Below, in pieces: positions 25,253 to 37,554 of a stretch of DNA of 64,000 nucleotides. The number at the start of each line of letters is the position of its first letter. The stretch's first letter is position 1. The notes below the pieces were generated by a model. It worked only from the letters and a program-made list of their open reading frames with translations. It was not told where the DNA came from and did no database searches. The DNA is from Phaseolus vulgaris. Its lineage: Eukaryota > Streptophyta > Magnoliopsida > Fabales > Fabaceae. The stretch covers positions 36,840,023 to 36,904,022 of the forward strand of contig NC_023755.2 of the NCBI RefSeq assembly GCF_000499845.2. The letters are read 5' to 3'. The position numbers and the translations under genes were made by a program.

Positions 25253-27239
25253 TATATAATATATACTCATCTCAATATTTTTTACTCATCTCAACATTTT
25301 TTACTTGTGTGCTTGTTAGAGTTACCATCTTCCATTTGGTGTGAGGAATTGTTTGCTGGCATAGACTAAAGTAGTTCATTATCTGGTTCATGTATCGTTG
25401 ACCCACATCTTAAGATCATGCTATATGCTATGGATCTACTAATTAATTTGCAGTTGCTCAAAGATCAAGCAAAGTTGGTTGGATCAAATAAATTTAATTC
25501 GTATACATATATATTAAGCTTTGAATTCCTATAGATTAAACCACATCATTTCAAAAAATAAAGTTTGATATGTGTGCTTAATGTTTACAATTTTAAATTA
25601 ATTAACTTCTATGTTGTATAATTTTCTGTCTAATAAAAGTTAATTGTTAGTATAAATATTACTTATTTATATTGATAGTAATTAATTAATGAAGTTTCAA
25701 TTGTATTAAAACATTATACAATATGCTAATATGATGCTTTCTACTACTAGTGATAGATATTTATGCTAACATTTTAATTTCTATTAACAAAAAAAGCATA
25801 TATACTAATGAAAAGAATCAGTATATTTAATACTTTTATTTGTTCATCAATATATAAACTTTAGGCAATAAATTCAATTGTCTTTAAATAGGTACATTCT
25901 TTGGACAGACAAAAAAAAAATTGTGGCCATTAAGTGGTTGATTTACGTGGTGGAGTTCCTTAAAAATGATTAAGAATTTCAACCCACTCTTATATCTGAA
26001 AAAAAAAACTGATTAAAGAAAGACAAGGAATCTTCCATTGTCTTCAAATCTTTTGAAAGAGATTAGTCTTGCTAAACAACTGGTATATTTCTTGCAATTA
26101 TATGTTTCAAAAAAATAAAATAAATGGTCATATTTGTGACAAGAAATATCCAAAAATTCGCGTTTACCTTTGATTTTGAGTTCATACACTTGTGTAACTA
26201 GAACATCAATTAATTTATACTTGTTATGAAGAGAATGATTGAAAATGTGTGATAGATACAGAAAACCATATCCCAATTAAGTTACCATATATTAAAATCT
26301 TATCACTTCATAATTCTCTTGTGATTTTCCTTTAAGAGAAGATTTCTTATTAAGAGAATGTACAACAAAGCTAAAATGAAAGGTGATCATTAAGAGGATT
26401 TCCTATTAAAACATATGAACATTTTTAAAATATTTATTTTCTTCTTAATCCTATTCGACCCAAAAATATTCGTAACATATAAATTGATCTTAAATGTTTT
26501 CCCCGAAAGATAATAAAATTTAAATTTAAAATTTTGTATAAAAATTTAAATTTAAATTATTATTATTATGGTGGACAATCATATCCGCATAACTTGGTCA
26601 TGGTTAAGGTTTGTTGGGTTTGCATACACACTGAGTTTTAGATCCTATATTTTGCCTAAGATGATTATTGATAAGTGAAATGTTTGTATGGTTACTTGTA
26701 GTTATGTTTTGTCACATGAATTATGACGTTTTGAGAAATTTAGTTAGAAGTCAATAGGTGTACTCATGACAGTTTCTCCAATCTTCATTCTTGATCTGAA
26801 TTGCATAAGAAGAATTGATCTGAGTTGGTTCTTCTCCTAAGAACAAAGTTTCTTTCTTTTTCTCTCACTAACTTTCATAATGTCCTCCCACTCATTTTGT
26901 TTTAACTCTGTTCCAAAATTTATTTAATGAAATCTAGCTCAAGCGAGCCAATCTAGCTTAGGCTATAATTTCCTAAATATTGTGAATATTTTAATTATTT
27001 TTATTTGTTTTTATTTTTAATTATTGTGTTTAGAATTCTTATTGTTTTTTGTTCAGATTGGTTATTTTGTTTTTGTTGTTTTAATTCTTATTTTGAATTT
27101 ATTTGTTTATATTTATTTTAAAATCTAGTTTTTTTATTTATTTTCCGATTCTTGAATTTTTTTTTTCTTTTATTTTTAGTCTCTTTTAATTGTTTTTAAT
27201 TTTAAATTTAAAAAGGGAAGCAACATTGCAAAAGAACAA
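25253..27239. other. Intergenic, AT-rich, probable retroelement 5' region at its right end
   Basis: No gene. From about 26930 the T-rich leader-like sequence precedes the gag remnant and probably belongs to the same decayed LTR element. Confidence 0.4.
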
Positions 27240-27419
27240 ACACCACCTCCTAGAAGAGTACTTGGAGATTATGTCATGCACGAGGGGGCAAGGTATTTTT
27301 CTAGTAATGTAATACCTGCTATGACCAAGACCTTAGAAATAAAACTCGTTTTTCTCACTCTCATCAGTATCGAGTGGCTCAAATCACATCCAAATAAGAG
27401 TCTCACTAATGTAGAGTAA
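27240..27419 (+). pseudogene. LTR-retrotransposon gag remnant
   Basis: A 59-codon open stretch reads TPPPRRVLGDYVMHEGARYF then SSNVIPAMTKTLEIKLVFLT. This resembles the N-terminus of gag-type ORFs of plant Ty3/gypsy elements (RTLGDY...IxIPAxxxxxEIKPxFLxLI). No protease, RT or integrase follows and the frame stops at 27417-27419. Fragment only; the assignment rests on remembered family similarity. Confidence 0.6.
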
Positions 27420-28227
27420 AAATTTTTGCAAATATTTTTTCCAATCTCTCGCTACATCAATTAAAATCTTTAATCAATTTGTAGTGTCAGAACAAGATTA
27501 ACCTAAAAACCATGATAACCTAGATCCATTTAGAACAATGTTCTCACCCGCATTTACAAATAGGTTGATGAAGAGTTGAATTTATTTTTACAAGCATTCC
27601 CATTTGAACTAAAACTTGAAAAGCGAACTACAAAATAAGAGTACTAGATCAATAAGATAGCTTTCCAATTTGTAAAAAAATCTGACACCCGTAAAACCGA
27701 ATCCAGAAGCATAAGTTATAAATATGCTATGGTTTACAATAGTTTAATTCACTCAGATAATATAGAATTGAATTGTGTTGATTACTTTATTAACTAGAAA
27801 AAGTTGATTTATCACTATTATAAGTTTTCACTTAATTACAAATACTTGATCCAACTATATGTAGATAGATATGACTTTTTATATATACAATAAAATTTAA
27901 ATTTTATAACTTCTTATAAATGATTTAAACTCCTACTGGACCAATTCTAATATATTGGAGAGATGTTGGCTAATTAATATGATTAAGGTGATGAGAGACT
28001 TGATAAAATAAGCTTGTGATGTGTTTTCTATTTATAAAATTCACGGAATGAGATTTTTAAGTTCTAGTCAACTCTTCATTTTAAACACCCTGTATAGTAA
28101 CTTTCATACAAGGTTAAGTGAATTAACTTAATGATATATAATTTCAAATGAGATATAAAAGTAGTATTTCCATATGGTAAACGCACGCGAACACACACAT
28201 AATCGTGTAGAAAATAAATAACACATG
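27420..28227. other. Intergenic, likely decayed retroelement sequence
   Basis: Follows the gag remnant. No further open reading frame is recognisable. Confidence 0.4.
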
Positions 28228-28425
28228 ATTTAACGTGATTCGGTCGCCAACTGCTACATCCACACGGACAATTATTAGGTTTTATTTTTGTCATGTTGTA
28301 CACCGATTACAAGTACAATAATCTCTTTAAATAGAAATTATAAAAGGGACACCATGATTATATCCACTAACTAAACATGGTGTCTAGTCAGCCCAATTCA
28401 ATTGGTCATGATTTCATACCCAACA
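28228..28425 (-). repeat. LTR-like fragment, copy 1
   Basis: On the minus strand it starts TGTTGGGTATGAAAT, like a 5' LTR edge, and runs to GGCGACCGAATCACGTTAAAT. The same 198-bp sequence, diverged, occurs at 34171-34368 in the same orientation. The phrase GAACCACGTTAAAT is common in plant Copia-type LTRs. No internal domain is attached on either side, so it is a solo or truncated LTR; the far end past 28228 is uncertain. Confidence 0.6.
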
Positions 28426-29509
28426 CCATTGTACATTAATTAATATGAAATTATTATTTGTGATTCATGCACTTATAGAAGGAAATGTATGTAGTAAATT
28501 TCATGCGCGGAAGGAGAATTAAAGAGCAAGGTTGGAGAGCCTTTGCAGAGTGATAGTGGAATGCATTTGCAGCAGCGATAGCAGCAGAAGGTTCAATGCA
28601 CAGTGAAGTTTTTGTGAATAAAGAAGGGCAGATTCTTAGCGTAGCAAATTAAATGTGGCAACTTAACTTGTTTTGTGTGAGGCACGTAACGTGAGGATTG
28701 GATGGATACTGGCATAACATAACCTGGTAGTGACATTTTCCACCATTTTCCTTTTTAAAAGGCAAAAAGAAAAATATTAATTAGTGGAAGAAGAAAAAAA
28801 CAAATAGAAGAAGGTACACCATTCTTCCTTATCCCTTTTCTACTCAACTTGATATCTCAATTCTGACCACGCAGCCTTTTTCTCCAAACACCATGCTCCA
28901 ATATTCACACTTTCAATTATTCCTTCCAATTTCATCCTTTTATTTTTAGTTTCATGAACAAACACTCTACTTTTCTTCTCCTCCAAGAGCACAAGATTTA
29001 AGAAAAAAAAATGATGTTTCCATCTTACGTATGATTGGTGGTCTCCTCCAATTTACCTTAATGTTGAAAGGGAGTGCTGAATTGTGAAAGAGTGAGTTAT
29101 CATTTTCAGAAGTAGAGAAAGAGAGTACAAAAGGAACAGCTCTTCATTATCCCATTTCTAAATAATAAAGTACAGAATAATAGTTGGGGTGAGTGGTCAA
29201 CACGCTCCTGAGATGAAGTGTGGAAGTGGTGTGTGTGTATATATATATATTACAGAGAGAAAGCAGAGTAGGAATTAGCAGAGGAGAGTGAAAGTAGTGG
29301 ACTTAATACTCCAACTCCACTTTAACAATTCAGACGTCACTTTGAGAGAAATGTTGTGAACCACTCATAAGAACCAAACAAGTTGGTTGTATCTAAAACA
29401 CCTATATTTATTTCACATTCAACCATCCACACCCAAATTGGTGTTTAGGCCAAATCTATGGTGCTGATTTTCATATAATCTCCTAAAATTAAAGTGAAAT
29501 TCTTATTTA
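28426..29509. other. Intergenic, no gene recognised
   Basis: Less AT-biased than its surroundings at 28500-29340, but open frames are short. A GT/TA dinucleotide run lies near 29230-29252. Confidence 0.4.
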
Positions 29510-29692
29510 ATGTTTTGCATATTTATGAAATAAAACATAATTTTAAAGACAAAAAATAATTAATTGTATATCAATTTAAAAATTATTTAATAATAATAAA
29601 AATTAATTTAAAAATAATTTTTTTTAAAATAGTCTCTAATTTAATTAACAACTAATTTTTTTTAAATTAGTTTCTATTTTATATTTTTCTGA
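29510..29692. mobile_element. CACTA-like MITE, short decayed copy
   Basis: Family arms AAAGACAAAAAATAATTAAT and the inverted AATTAGTTTCTATTTTATA are recognisable, with a shortened centre (AATAATAATAAAAATTAATT). The terminal CACTA motifs are eroded. Confidence 0.5.
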
Positions 29693-29813
29693 CTAAAATA
29701 TTTTTTTCTTCTAAAGTCCTGTTATAAATTCGTTCACCTCAGATTTTTATTATTCATTTTATACAGGGTGCAAATATTTTTCTGCTTCTCTCTTTTATCT
29801 TTTTTTTTTCTAG

Positions 29814-29871
29814 TTTTCCCGCTTCTTTTTCTTTTTCTTTTCCTTTTCCTTTTCTTTTTCTCTCTCTTATT
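29814..29871. repeat. Polypyrimidine microsatellite, imperfect TTTTCT/TTTTCC repeats
   Basis: Tandem six-base pyrimidine units (CTTTTT, CTTTTC, CTTTTCC) on the plus strand, ending in a CTCTCT run. Confidence 0.85.
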
Positions 29872-30321
29872 TTTTTTTAAAGAAAGAGTATTAAGTATTC
29901 AATCTTAAGAATTTAAATGATACAGAATGATATTAGAATATATTTGTTATGTATAAATATATTCAATAAACGATTAATTCATAAAGTTTGCAAAAGCTTG
30001 CTTTGAAAAATGAACTGTTGTTTAAGAGTTTATCACAATAAAATATTTTTACTAAAGGTTGAAACATAATTTTAAGTTTTAAAGTGAATAAATATAGATA
30101 TTTTTGTGTGATATGTCTCCTTTTTATCTTTTGTGCTTAAGTTTCCATAATTTGAGTTAAACCTTTTGAGCTTATATAAGTTTTTTTAAGCCTATGCGAT
30201 TTTTAAAAAAAATATATATACACAAAATTCAACTTCTTTTAATTTTTTATATCTATTTTTTTTTTAACTCTTCTACACCTATCTCTTTTTTCAATTTTAG
30301 AAAACTTCTCATCTCATTCTT

Positions 30322-30757
30322 ATAGAAATTTAGTAATTAATTTAAAAACAAAAAATAATTAATCATTATATTAACTAAATTAAGACTATTTTATAAATTA
30401 AAAAATTATTAATATCTTAAATAATTTTATTGTTATTATAAATCTATAAAATAGAATCTAAATTGATATTTAACATTATTTATGTTTTAATTACTAATTA
30501 TTTTATATTCTAAATTAGTCTTTAATTATAAATTAGTGATTAATTTATAATCTAAAGTAATCATTACATAAAATCTTTAATAACTAATGTTTAATATCAA
30601 TTTAAAAACCACTTCATAATTTTTTATTAATAATAAAAACTACTCTGAATACAAATATTTTTTTTATAAAGTAATATTTAACTTAGTCAATATATTAATT
30701 AATTATTTATTATTTTTAAAATAAGTTTTTATTTAATGATTTTATTGTTATATATAG
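30322..30757. mobile_element. CACTA-like MITE, long diverged subfamily
   Basis: Shares with the copies at 8160 and 35158 the arm AAAAATAATTAATCATTATA and the segment TTAACTAAATTAAGAC. The right end, TTTAATGATTTTATTGTTAT, is a decayed terminus. About 430 bp, no coding capacity. Confidence 0.5.
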
Positions 30758-33700
30758 TTTTATATTGATTAATAAAAAATAATCAAGTATTACCTTTTAT
30801 ATGTGGTTTACAAATGAAAAAAATATATGTTAAAATTAGGATACCAACTAGCTTAATAGTTATTGACTATAATTTATGAAAAATTATGCAGTTAACATCA
30901 TTTAACTTTTCTCTTTTTCAAAATTTTCTAACTTCCAAGTGATTTCATCATTTAAGAATTATTTAGCAGTCGTTTTATACAAGCAAATGAATAACTTCAT
31001 TTGAAAATAATTAAATTTCCATAATTATGTTTAATTTGAATACTCTGTATTAAAATCCAACTACCTTGCAATAAAGGGAATGGTTAAAATAGTGAGTTGT
31101 TAGGCTTGGTAGAAGAGGTGGAAGTGCAATTAGTTTGGCATTGCTTGTCTGAAAAGGCATGAGAAACAGCACAAACAAAACCAGTAAACCTAATACTCAC
31201 TCCACTTCATCATGGTAAAGACAACCTAGTTTGTTGCAACTAAGCATGAAACACTCACATCACTTTACATCACATTATACTTATAATTAACACACTAACA
31301 CTCTCTCCAATCATCCCTTTCTTTTATTCAATATTTTGGTTTATAGTACTGAATCAACCAGCTCTCACAATCCCATCATAGTTTAATACATTCTATGTAA
31401 GCACATCTCTAAAATATTTTCTAATCATCTCCCAAAACAATTATAAAACAGATCAAAAAATGTTAAATAATAATCTCTACACTAATATGAAAGGGGTATC
31501 TAAGATTTCATATCCCTTCTTAAATCACTATAAAACTAAAAGTCAAAGGTTTACGAAAATGAAAGCTTGGAGAAATAAAACTTGCTATTTATTGAGTTGT
31601 CTTTTTCTGTTTTTTAATTTATAAAACTGAACTTATCAGCAACACAACTTTGATCCATCATTTCTTCCTTTAGTGAGAACTGCATTTTTATTGGGTTCTT
31701 TTCTCACTCATAATCACTTTCAGGGTTTGATTATTAAAAGGAGTAGCAATATATTATTAGGATCGGTTCACATAAAAAAGTACTACTTCTTTTCCTATTC
31801 ATGTTACTGAACCACCACCATCAAGTGTGTTAATTTTTTAATTTAATCATTAATTATGTTAAATATTCAAATGAATGTTAAATAGTATACAAATTTATCT
31901 TTTGTAAAGAATACTTAAATCTCTATTAAAATATATTAGCTAACCACCAAATAGTTGTTAGTTACTTGGTAGAACCTGGTATTTCTTTGAAAATAAATGT
32001 TCTGGTCTAATTATTGACTATACAGAATTGAGAGAAATGTACACACATGAAAAATTTGACAAATAAAAAACTGTTATCCATTGGGTTATGAACCACTCTT
32101 GCAATTAAACTATTCTTAAGATTAGCATTATTATCCTTTCTCCATCTAAAAGTGTCCGTGATACTTGTTCATGTCTGTTCACAGGCAGCAGGAAAAAAGA
32201 CTGTCTCACACTGCCACTTCAGACAGTTAGGCACTGAATAATGAGTGGAAGCTGAAACCAAAGAAAATGTTTAAGTGTATATATAATTTGTGTATACATC
32301 CACTATTGAGTATTGAATGGTGGAAGTTATGAGGGTAATGAATGAAACAATTGGAAAGTGGAGACAAGGGTGTCACGGGTCAGCAAATTGAACCTTTCCT
32401 TGAAGGAAAACTACTCTGCTGATTCAGCCTTATAAATGTTATGTTTATTGCTTCAGGATAACACAACTATTTCACTCTCTTACCTTAGCTTAGCTAGCTG
32501 CTATATACTTTAATTTCATTCTCATGCCTGCCTCGTGACCAAGCTTTTTCCATCAAATTTTCACAACATCTTCTAACTGCATCAGCAAGTGTACACCAAT
32601 ACCATACTTAATTACAGAACATCACAAACATAACCATTTTCATTTTTGCAAATAAAGAAAGAAAGAATCTGTCATGCCATTTACCAACTGCCCTCCAACT
32701 TAATTTCCAAGGCCATGTGTACACTTTTCAATAAACAATGATAAAAGGTTATAAAACTATCATTTGTGTGCAACTGGGATAGAGTAGTTGTTTCACTAGT
32801 GATTTTAAGTTTCAATCATGAGCACGCAACTGCATTTAATACTTGAAGGAGATTTTTATGATCTATAGCACTCTCAACTTCTTGCTGTGGCTATCATAAT
32901 CATAATATCAACAAGGTTGGTGCATTTGAGGTTAGGTGATTTGATTTCACTTGAATTTGTTGTTTTAAACTCTATAAAAAGTTACATTTGTGAATGCAGG
33001 ATTGGTGTTACCTCTGGCTGTATTCACTAGTAGATACCTAATTGTAGGTTGCTTCTGTTGTGTTCCATGTCCAACTGCTAACCACAAGTGGTGACTCATA
33101 ATTAATAATGGAGAAAGGAGATGGCTGACCCTTTCAAAGCCACATTAATTAATTATGCCATTATGCCAACAGAAGCATTCTTAAGCCACGAAATAGACAG
33201 TTCTTCAGTAGAAGTATATAGTAATAATGTAGAAAAAACACATTCCACATGTAAATTTAATTATGTATAGATAAAGTTGGTGGGGGGCTAAAAGTGGTAC
33301 TTGCCTTGTGTACACATTCCATTTTTTTTCTCTTCTTTGACCTCTCACTTTCTTGAAGACATGGTAACAACATGATCAGAGAAGTATACACAAATCTATA
33401 TTGGATTAGAGCCAGAGTGTGCCCATAAGATTGATTTTCTATGGACTCAACTCCGTGTTTTTTGGCAAAGGCCTGTTTGCACCTTGCAAGCCAACCCACA
33501 TGACAAAAACTGAGATTAGATCAATGATTATATTATACATAATTCTACGTACCCTCCCTTTTGAAGGCTTGAATCAAACTCAAAGCCCAAAACTCCTATC
33601 TATTTAAGCCAAAAAGTCTTAAACTACAAACTGAAAAAAAGAAAAATAGGCACAAGTAACTCCTGAAAGGCAAATAAGAACATCTCATGGTGCAATCATG

Positions 33701-34170
33701 GAGAAATTGATTAACTCATTTTTGTTACACCATTTTGAAAGAATAGTCTCTGTATTCTCTTCCTGAAAAAGAAATAAGAATATAACAAAAGAATTTCTTC
33801 ATAAACTAAAATTAATTTGTATACATTAAAAATCAAATTTTGAAGAAGTTAATAGAAAATAACTTTTGTCTCTTCAAACAAACTCATATTGTCCTGTGGA
33901 ATTTAAGAGTTCGAACAATTCTTAAAAGAACTTGTAATAGGCCTCACAATTGTCTCTCAATTTCCATCAACTATTAAAATTGGTTTACTCGTGTAAGCAG
34001 TTGTTCTTATGTAAAAACTATCACATCAATTACTCTAACAAGGTACCTGCATAAGAATTAGTTTTTATGTTTAAGAATCCATAAACTACATTAACTAGAG
34101 ATGCTCTAAATATGAATCTGTCTGAGACACTCCCCTAGATGCACATCCTCTCATGGTTTAAACTCATCGT
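30758..34170. other. Gene-free block, 3.4 kb
   Basis: Moderately AT-rich. It has promoter-like pieces (a TATAAAT near 32430) but no open frame over 80 codons and no miRNA or tRNA sequence that I recognise. A non-coding RNA gene at about 32.1-32.6 kb is conceivable but unsupported. Confidence 0.4.
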
Positions 34171-34368
34171 TATATCATTTAACGTGGTTCGGTCGCCAAC
34201 TTTAACGAACAACTATTAAGTTTTATTTTTTTATTCTGTTGCACACTAATTACAAGTAAAGTGATTTTTTTAAATAGAAATTATAAATGAGACACAATGA
34301 TTAAATTCACTCACTAAAAATAATGTTTAATGAGCCTAACTCAATTGGTTATTACTTCATACTCAACA
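34171..34368 (-). repeat. LTR-like fragment, copy 2
   Basis: Minus-strand start TGTTGAGTATGAAGT and the shared block GGCGACCGAACCACGTTAAA. Similar along its length to 28228-28425, with many substitutions. No attached retroelement genes. Confidence 0.6.
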
Positions 34369-35157
34369 CATGGGGAAATTGATAAAAGCAAGGAACAGAT
34401 AAAGCACAGCTGCTGCAAAAACATTAGTTGCGTTTACAGTGGAGTCAAACCAACCACACCTGCAAACAAGAAAGTGCAAAAGCATTGATGTGAAAGGGTC
34501 TTCCAACTAGTGAACTGGGTCCAAATAGAGGTATCTGCACATTTTAGGCATAAACACCTCATTCAGCTTTCAAATGCAATAAAAAAAATTACATTGACCT
34601 CCTGTAATTTCTTGAAATTCACATGACACACCTATGTCTTTCTGGCTTTACAGTAACACTGGTAGGAGTACAAGATGTGTGTTTCTTGGGTAATTGGGAC
34701 TGTCAGTGTAATATATTTTAAACAGTTAAGATAAGTATCTGCTCTCCCTCTTTTTCATTTTGTTTGGATAAATACCACTAAATCAAAGAAAATACATTAA
34801 AATAAATGTAAAATAATTTTATTTATTATTATAACAAAAATATATAATCAATTTTGCAACTCATAATATTTAAATAGGACGCTATAAGTTGACACTCATA
34901 AGTATTTTCACTGCCCATTCTACAAATCATTTTATTATTTTTATATGTAATAACCATTTATATTTTATTTAAATAGCTTAATTTAGTATATTATTATTAT
35001 TATTTACGGTTGCTAAAAGAATGTCAAATAGAAAAGTGGTGTTAAAGCATCTTTTCCCATTTAAATAATAATTGTTTTGATAATATAATAAATTATACTT
35101 AATATTTTAATAATATAATAAATTATATGTGTAACATAATCTATTCTATAAAAATTA
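34369..35157. other. Intergenic, no gene recognised
   Basis: AT-rich; only short open frames. Confidence 0.4.
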
Positions 35158-35436
35158 TTAAATAATAATTAATTTTTATAAAATATTTAATTACTATATT
35201 AACTAAATTAGATATTATCTTATAAATTAAAAAATTATTGGTATTTAAAGTAGCTTTATTATCAGAAAAAATTTATAAAATAGTTTTTAAATTAATCTTG
35301 TAGATTAATTATCAAGATTTTAACTACTAACTACTTTAAATTAATAATTTTTTAATTTATAAAATAATATTTATCTTAATTAATATATTATTTATTTATT
35401 TTTTACTCTAAAATTAGTTATTATTTAATGAGTTTT
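35158..35436. mobile_element. CACTA-like MITE, decayed copy
   Basis: Carries AATTTTTATAAAATATTTAA, ACTATATTAACTAAATTAGA and the inverted right arm AAAATTAGTTATTATTTAAT. Same subfamily as 8160-8589 and 30322-30757. Confidence 0.5.
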
Positions 35437-35891
35437 TTTAATACTAGTTTTTCACATTTATATTTTTTTTTCAAATCTCACTAAAATAACCAAGAAAAAT
35501 ATTTACATTATAGGATCGAGAGGAAAATAGTATACATAAGGAAAAATTTACTATTGTGAGAGAATTTGGAATTACCAAAATGAATAAATTTAAAGAAGTC
35601 GTATTTGATTTTTATTTATGATATGCATTTTTGTTAGTTTTTAATGAATTATTATGTTTTTAAAATTAATGATTTTTATTATTATGATAAGTATGACCTT
35701 TTATATATTTTTTATTTTTGTAATTATTTATTATGTTTTTAGAACCAATAAAAATATTTAATCTATCATGTTGGATTTGTGTGTATATATGGTGCCAAAA
35801 AAATATTAGGAATAGTTAGTATCATAAAAGTGTTTAAATAAAATTCAAATGAAATTATCACCATAAGAAATAGTGAGAGTAAGCTCTTTTA

Positions 35892-36044
35892 GGCGTTGTT
35901 TGTTTCTTGGCGAAGAAAGGAGAATATTTATTGTGGTAAAGAAAATTACGAAAAACAAAATACTAAAAGAAAAAAAAAATAAAAAAAAACAAGACTGTTG
36001 ATTGATTAAAAACTTTCTTCGCAAATTAGGAGAGAACTACAAAG

Positions 36045-36084
<40 letters not shown>

Positions 36085-36440
36085 TTTATAAAATAATATA
36101 ATTAATCATATTATCTATAGTAAATTATAAATATAAATAATCATAAATATTTTTTTTAGTAATAAAAAAAATTATATAATAATTATATTAATTATAAAAA
36201 TATAAAGATAAAAATAATAATGTTATTTAATTTATAAATAAATCAATCCAATTAATTTTTAAATATAAAAATAAGTTTATATTTTATCAATTAAAAAATA
36301 TAGTTTTAATCACACTTATTACATCATTCACAAACTTTTCCACACTTTCTACTTTATTTACCTTAATCCAAACAACCTCACTTTCTTCACACTTTCTTTT
36401 CAAATAATCTCAAATCCACTCCATAATCCAAACAAAGCCT
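35892..36440. mobile_element. Possible TIR element inside copy A
   Basis: The left edge AGGCGTTGTTTGTTTCTTGG and the inverse of the right edge, AAGGCTTTGTTTGGATTATG, look like terminal inverted repeats of the GGC-TTGTTTGG type found on many plant MITEs. Copy B keeps only the left end. Non-coding and AT-rich inside. No convincing target duplication. Confidence 0.4.
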
Positions 36441-36550
36441 TAAATATGGACACACATGATGAAATATGAATGTTAAATATATTTTAGGGTGGGCATAACT
36501 TGGGTTGGCCAATAAAAGATAAAAGCTGGGAAACTATTTTTTTTTTTACG

Positions 36551-36582
36551 GGTTGTAGTTACTAGTGGTTGTAGTTACTAGT
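36551..36582. repeat. Perfect 16-bp tandem pair
   Basis: GGTTGTAGTTACTAGT occurs twice without a gap, within the part of copy A that is absent from copy B. Confidence 0.95.
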
Positions 36583-36633
36583 GTGGGCTTAACCCTCTCT
36601 AGTTTGAAACTAGTAGACAAGCTTCCTTCTAAA

Positions 36634-36766
36634 CTAGAGAGAGCCAAGCTCTCTCTTAGTCTAACCTAGAGATGATTAAGTCCTAGCTAAACTGTAACCC
36701 AAATAAGTTATTTTTTATGTGATAGATTGTAGCTAAGTCTAACCTAGAGAGTGTTAAGCCCTAGCT
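36634..36766. repeat. Hairpin plus direct repeat cluster (CTAGAGAG/CCTAGCT words)
   Basis: A hairpin has stem GAGAGAGC (36637-36644), loop CAA and GCTCTCTC (36648-36655). It is followed by two direct copies of an about 31-bp word starting AGTCTAACCTAGAGA, at 36658-36688 and 36736-36766. Function not apparent. Confidence 0.7.
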
Positions 36767-37301
36767 GAAGAAATAAAAACAGGGGCTAAGCCCTAACTAT
36801 GATAACGTGAATGGATAAAAAGATACTAGATGAATATTGCCTACAATATTATGAAAAATAGATATTAATGTGAAAGGATCTATCCAACTCAAGGAATTGA
36901 ATTCCACAAAAATGTCTATTGTGCAACATTAATATATATATATATGCAATGATAAATTCAATATATTATTCGCTACATATCACTTCCTTCTCCACGGAGA
37001 CAATGTAAGTTCTTACTTCCTAAAACATTTTCATAATGTATTATTATTGATTATTTTTTCAATAACATATTCCGTCACACAAGTTTAAACATCCCCCGTT
37101 ATAACCTCTTTATCAAATAAAAATAACATGTTGGCCAAGTCGGCCAAGTCTTTTTTTCTAATCGATAGAATATTTTTCTCACTTCCACAATGACACCATA
37201 TTCCATATATACTTTAATATCATCTATACATTATCGATGCACAATACTTCAGCAGGACGGACCAATACGGACGAACTTACCCGTATTGCCACCCCTATTT
37301 C

Positions 37302-37341
<40 letters not shown>

Positions 37342-37554
37342 GTGACATTGTATTAGTTAAATTAAAAAAAATAAAATAGTATTGATTAATAATGAATAAA
37401 TAAAAATGAAATTTTATAGAAAAATGATGTAATTCTACAACTGAAGTAAGATTGTTAGAGATTAAAAAGTAGAAAAATAACAACGGCACTGTTTATAAAA
37501 TCTTTGTTGATCGATGTGCATGAGAAATGATGGAAATACTTTGTATCATAAAAA

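Larger units (their letters stand above)
35784..37544. repeat. Tandem segmental duplication, copy A
   Basis: About 1.76 kb. Begins TATATATGGTGCCAAAAAAA and ends TGGAAATACTTTGT; the same order of sequence recurs directly downstream as copy B. It contains TA microsatellites at 36046-36079 and 37304-37337, and a 643-bp stretch (36254-36896) that copy B lacks. Confidence 0.85.

Noticed and set aside
32130..32600. Possible miRNA gene with a TATA box
   Set aside because: No mature sequence of a conserved plant miRNA recognised on either strand and no clear long hairpin seen by eye.
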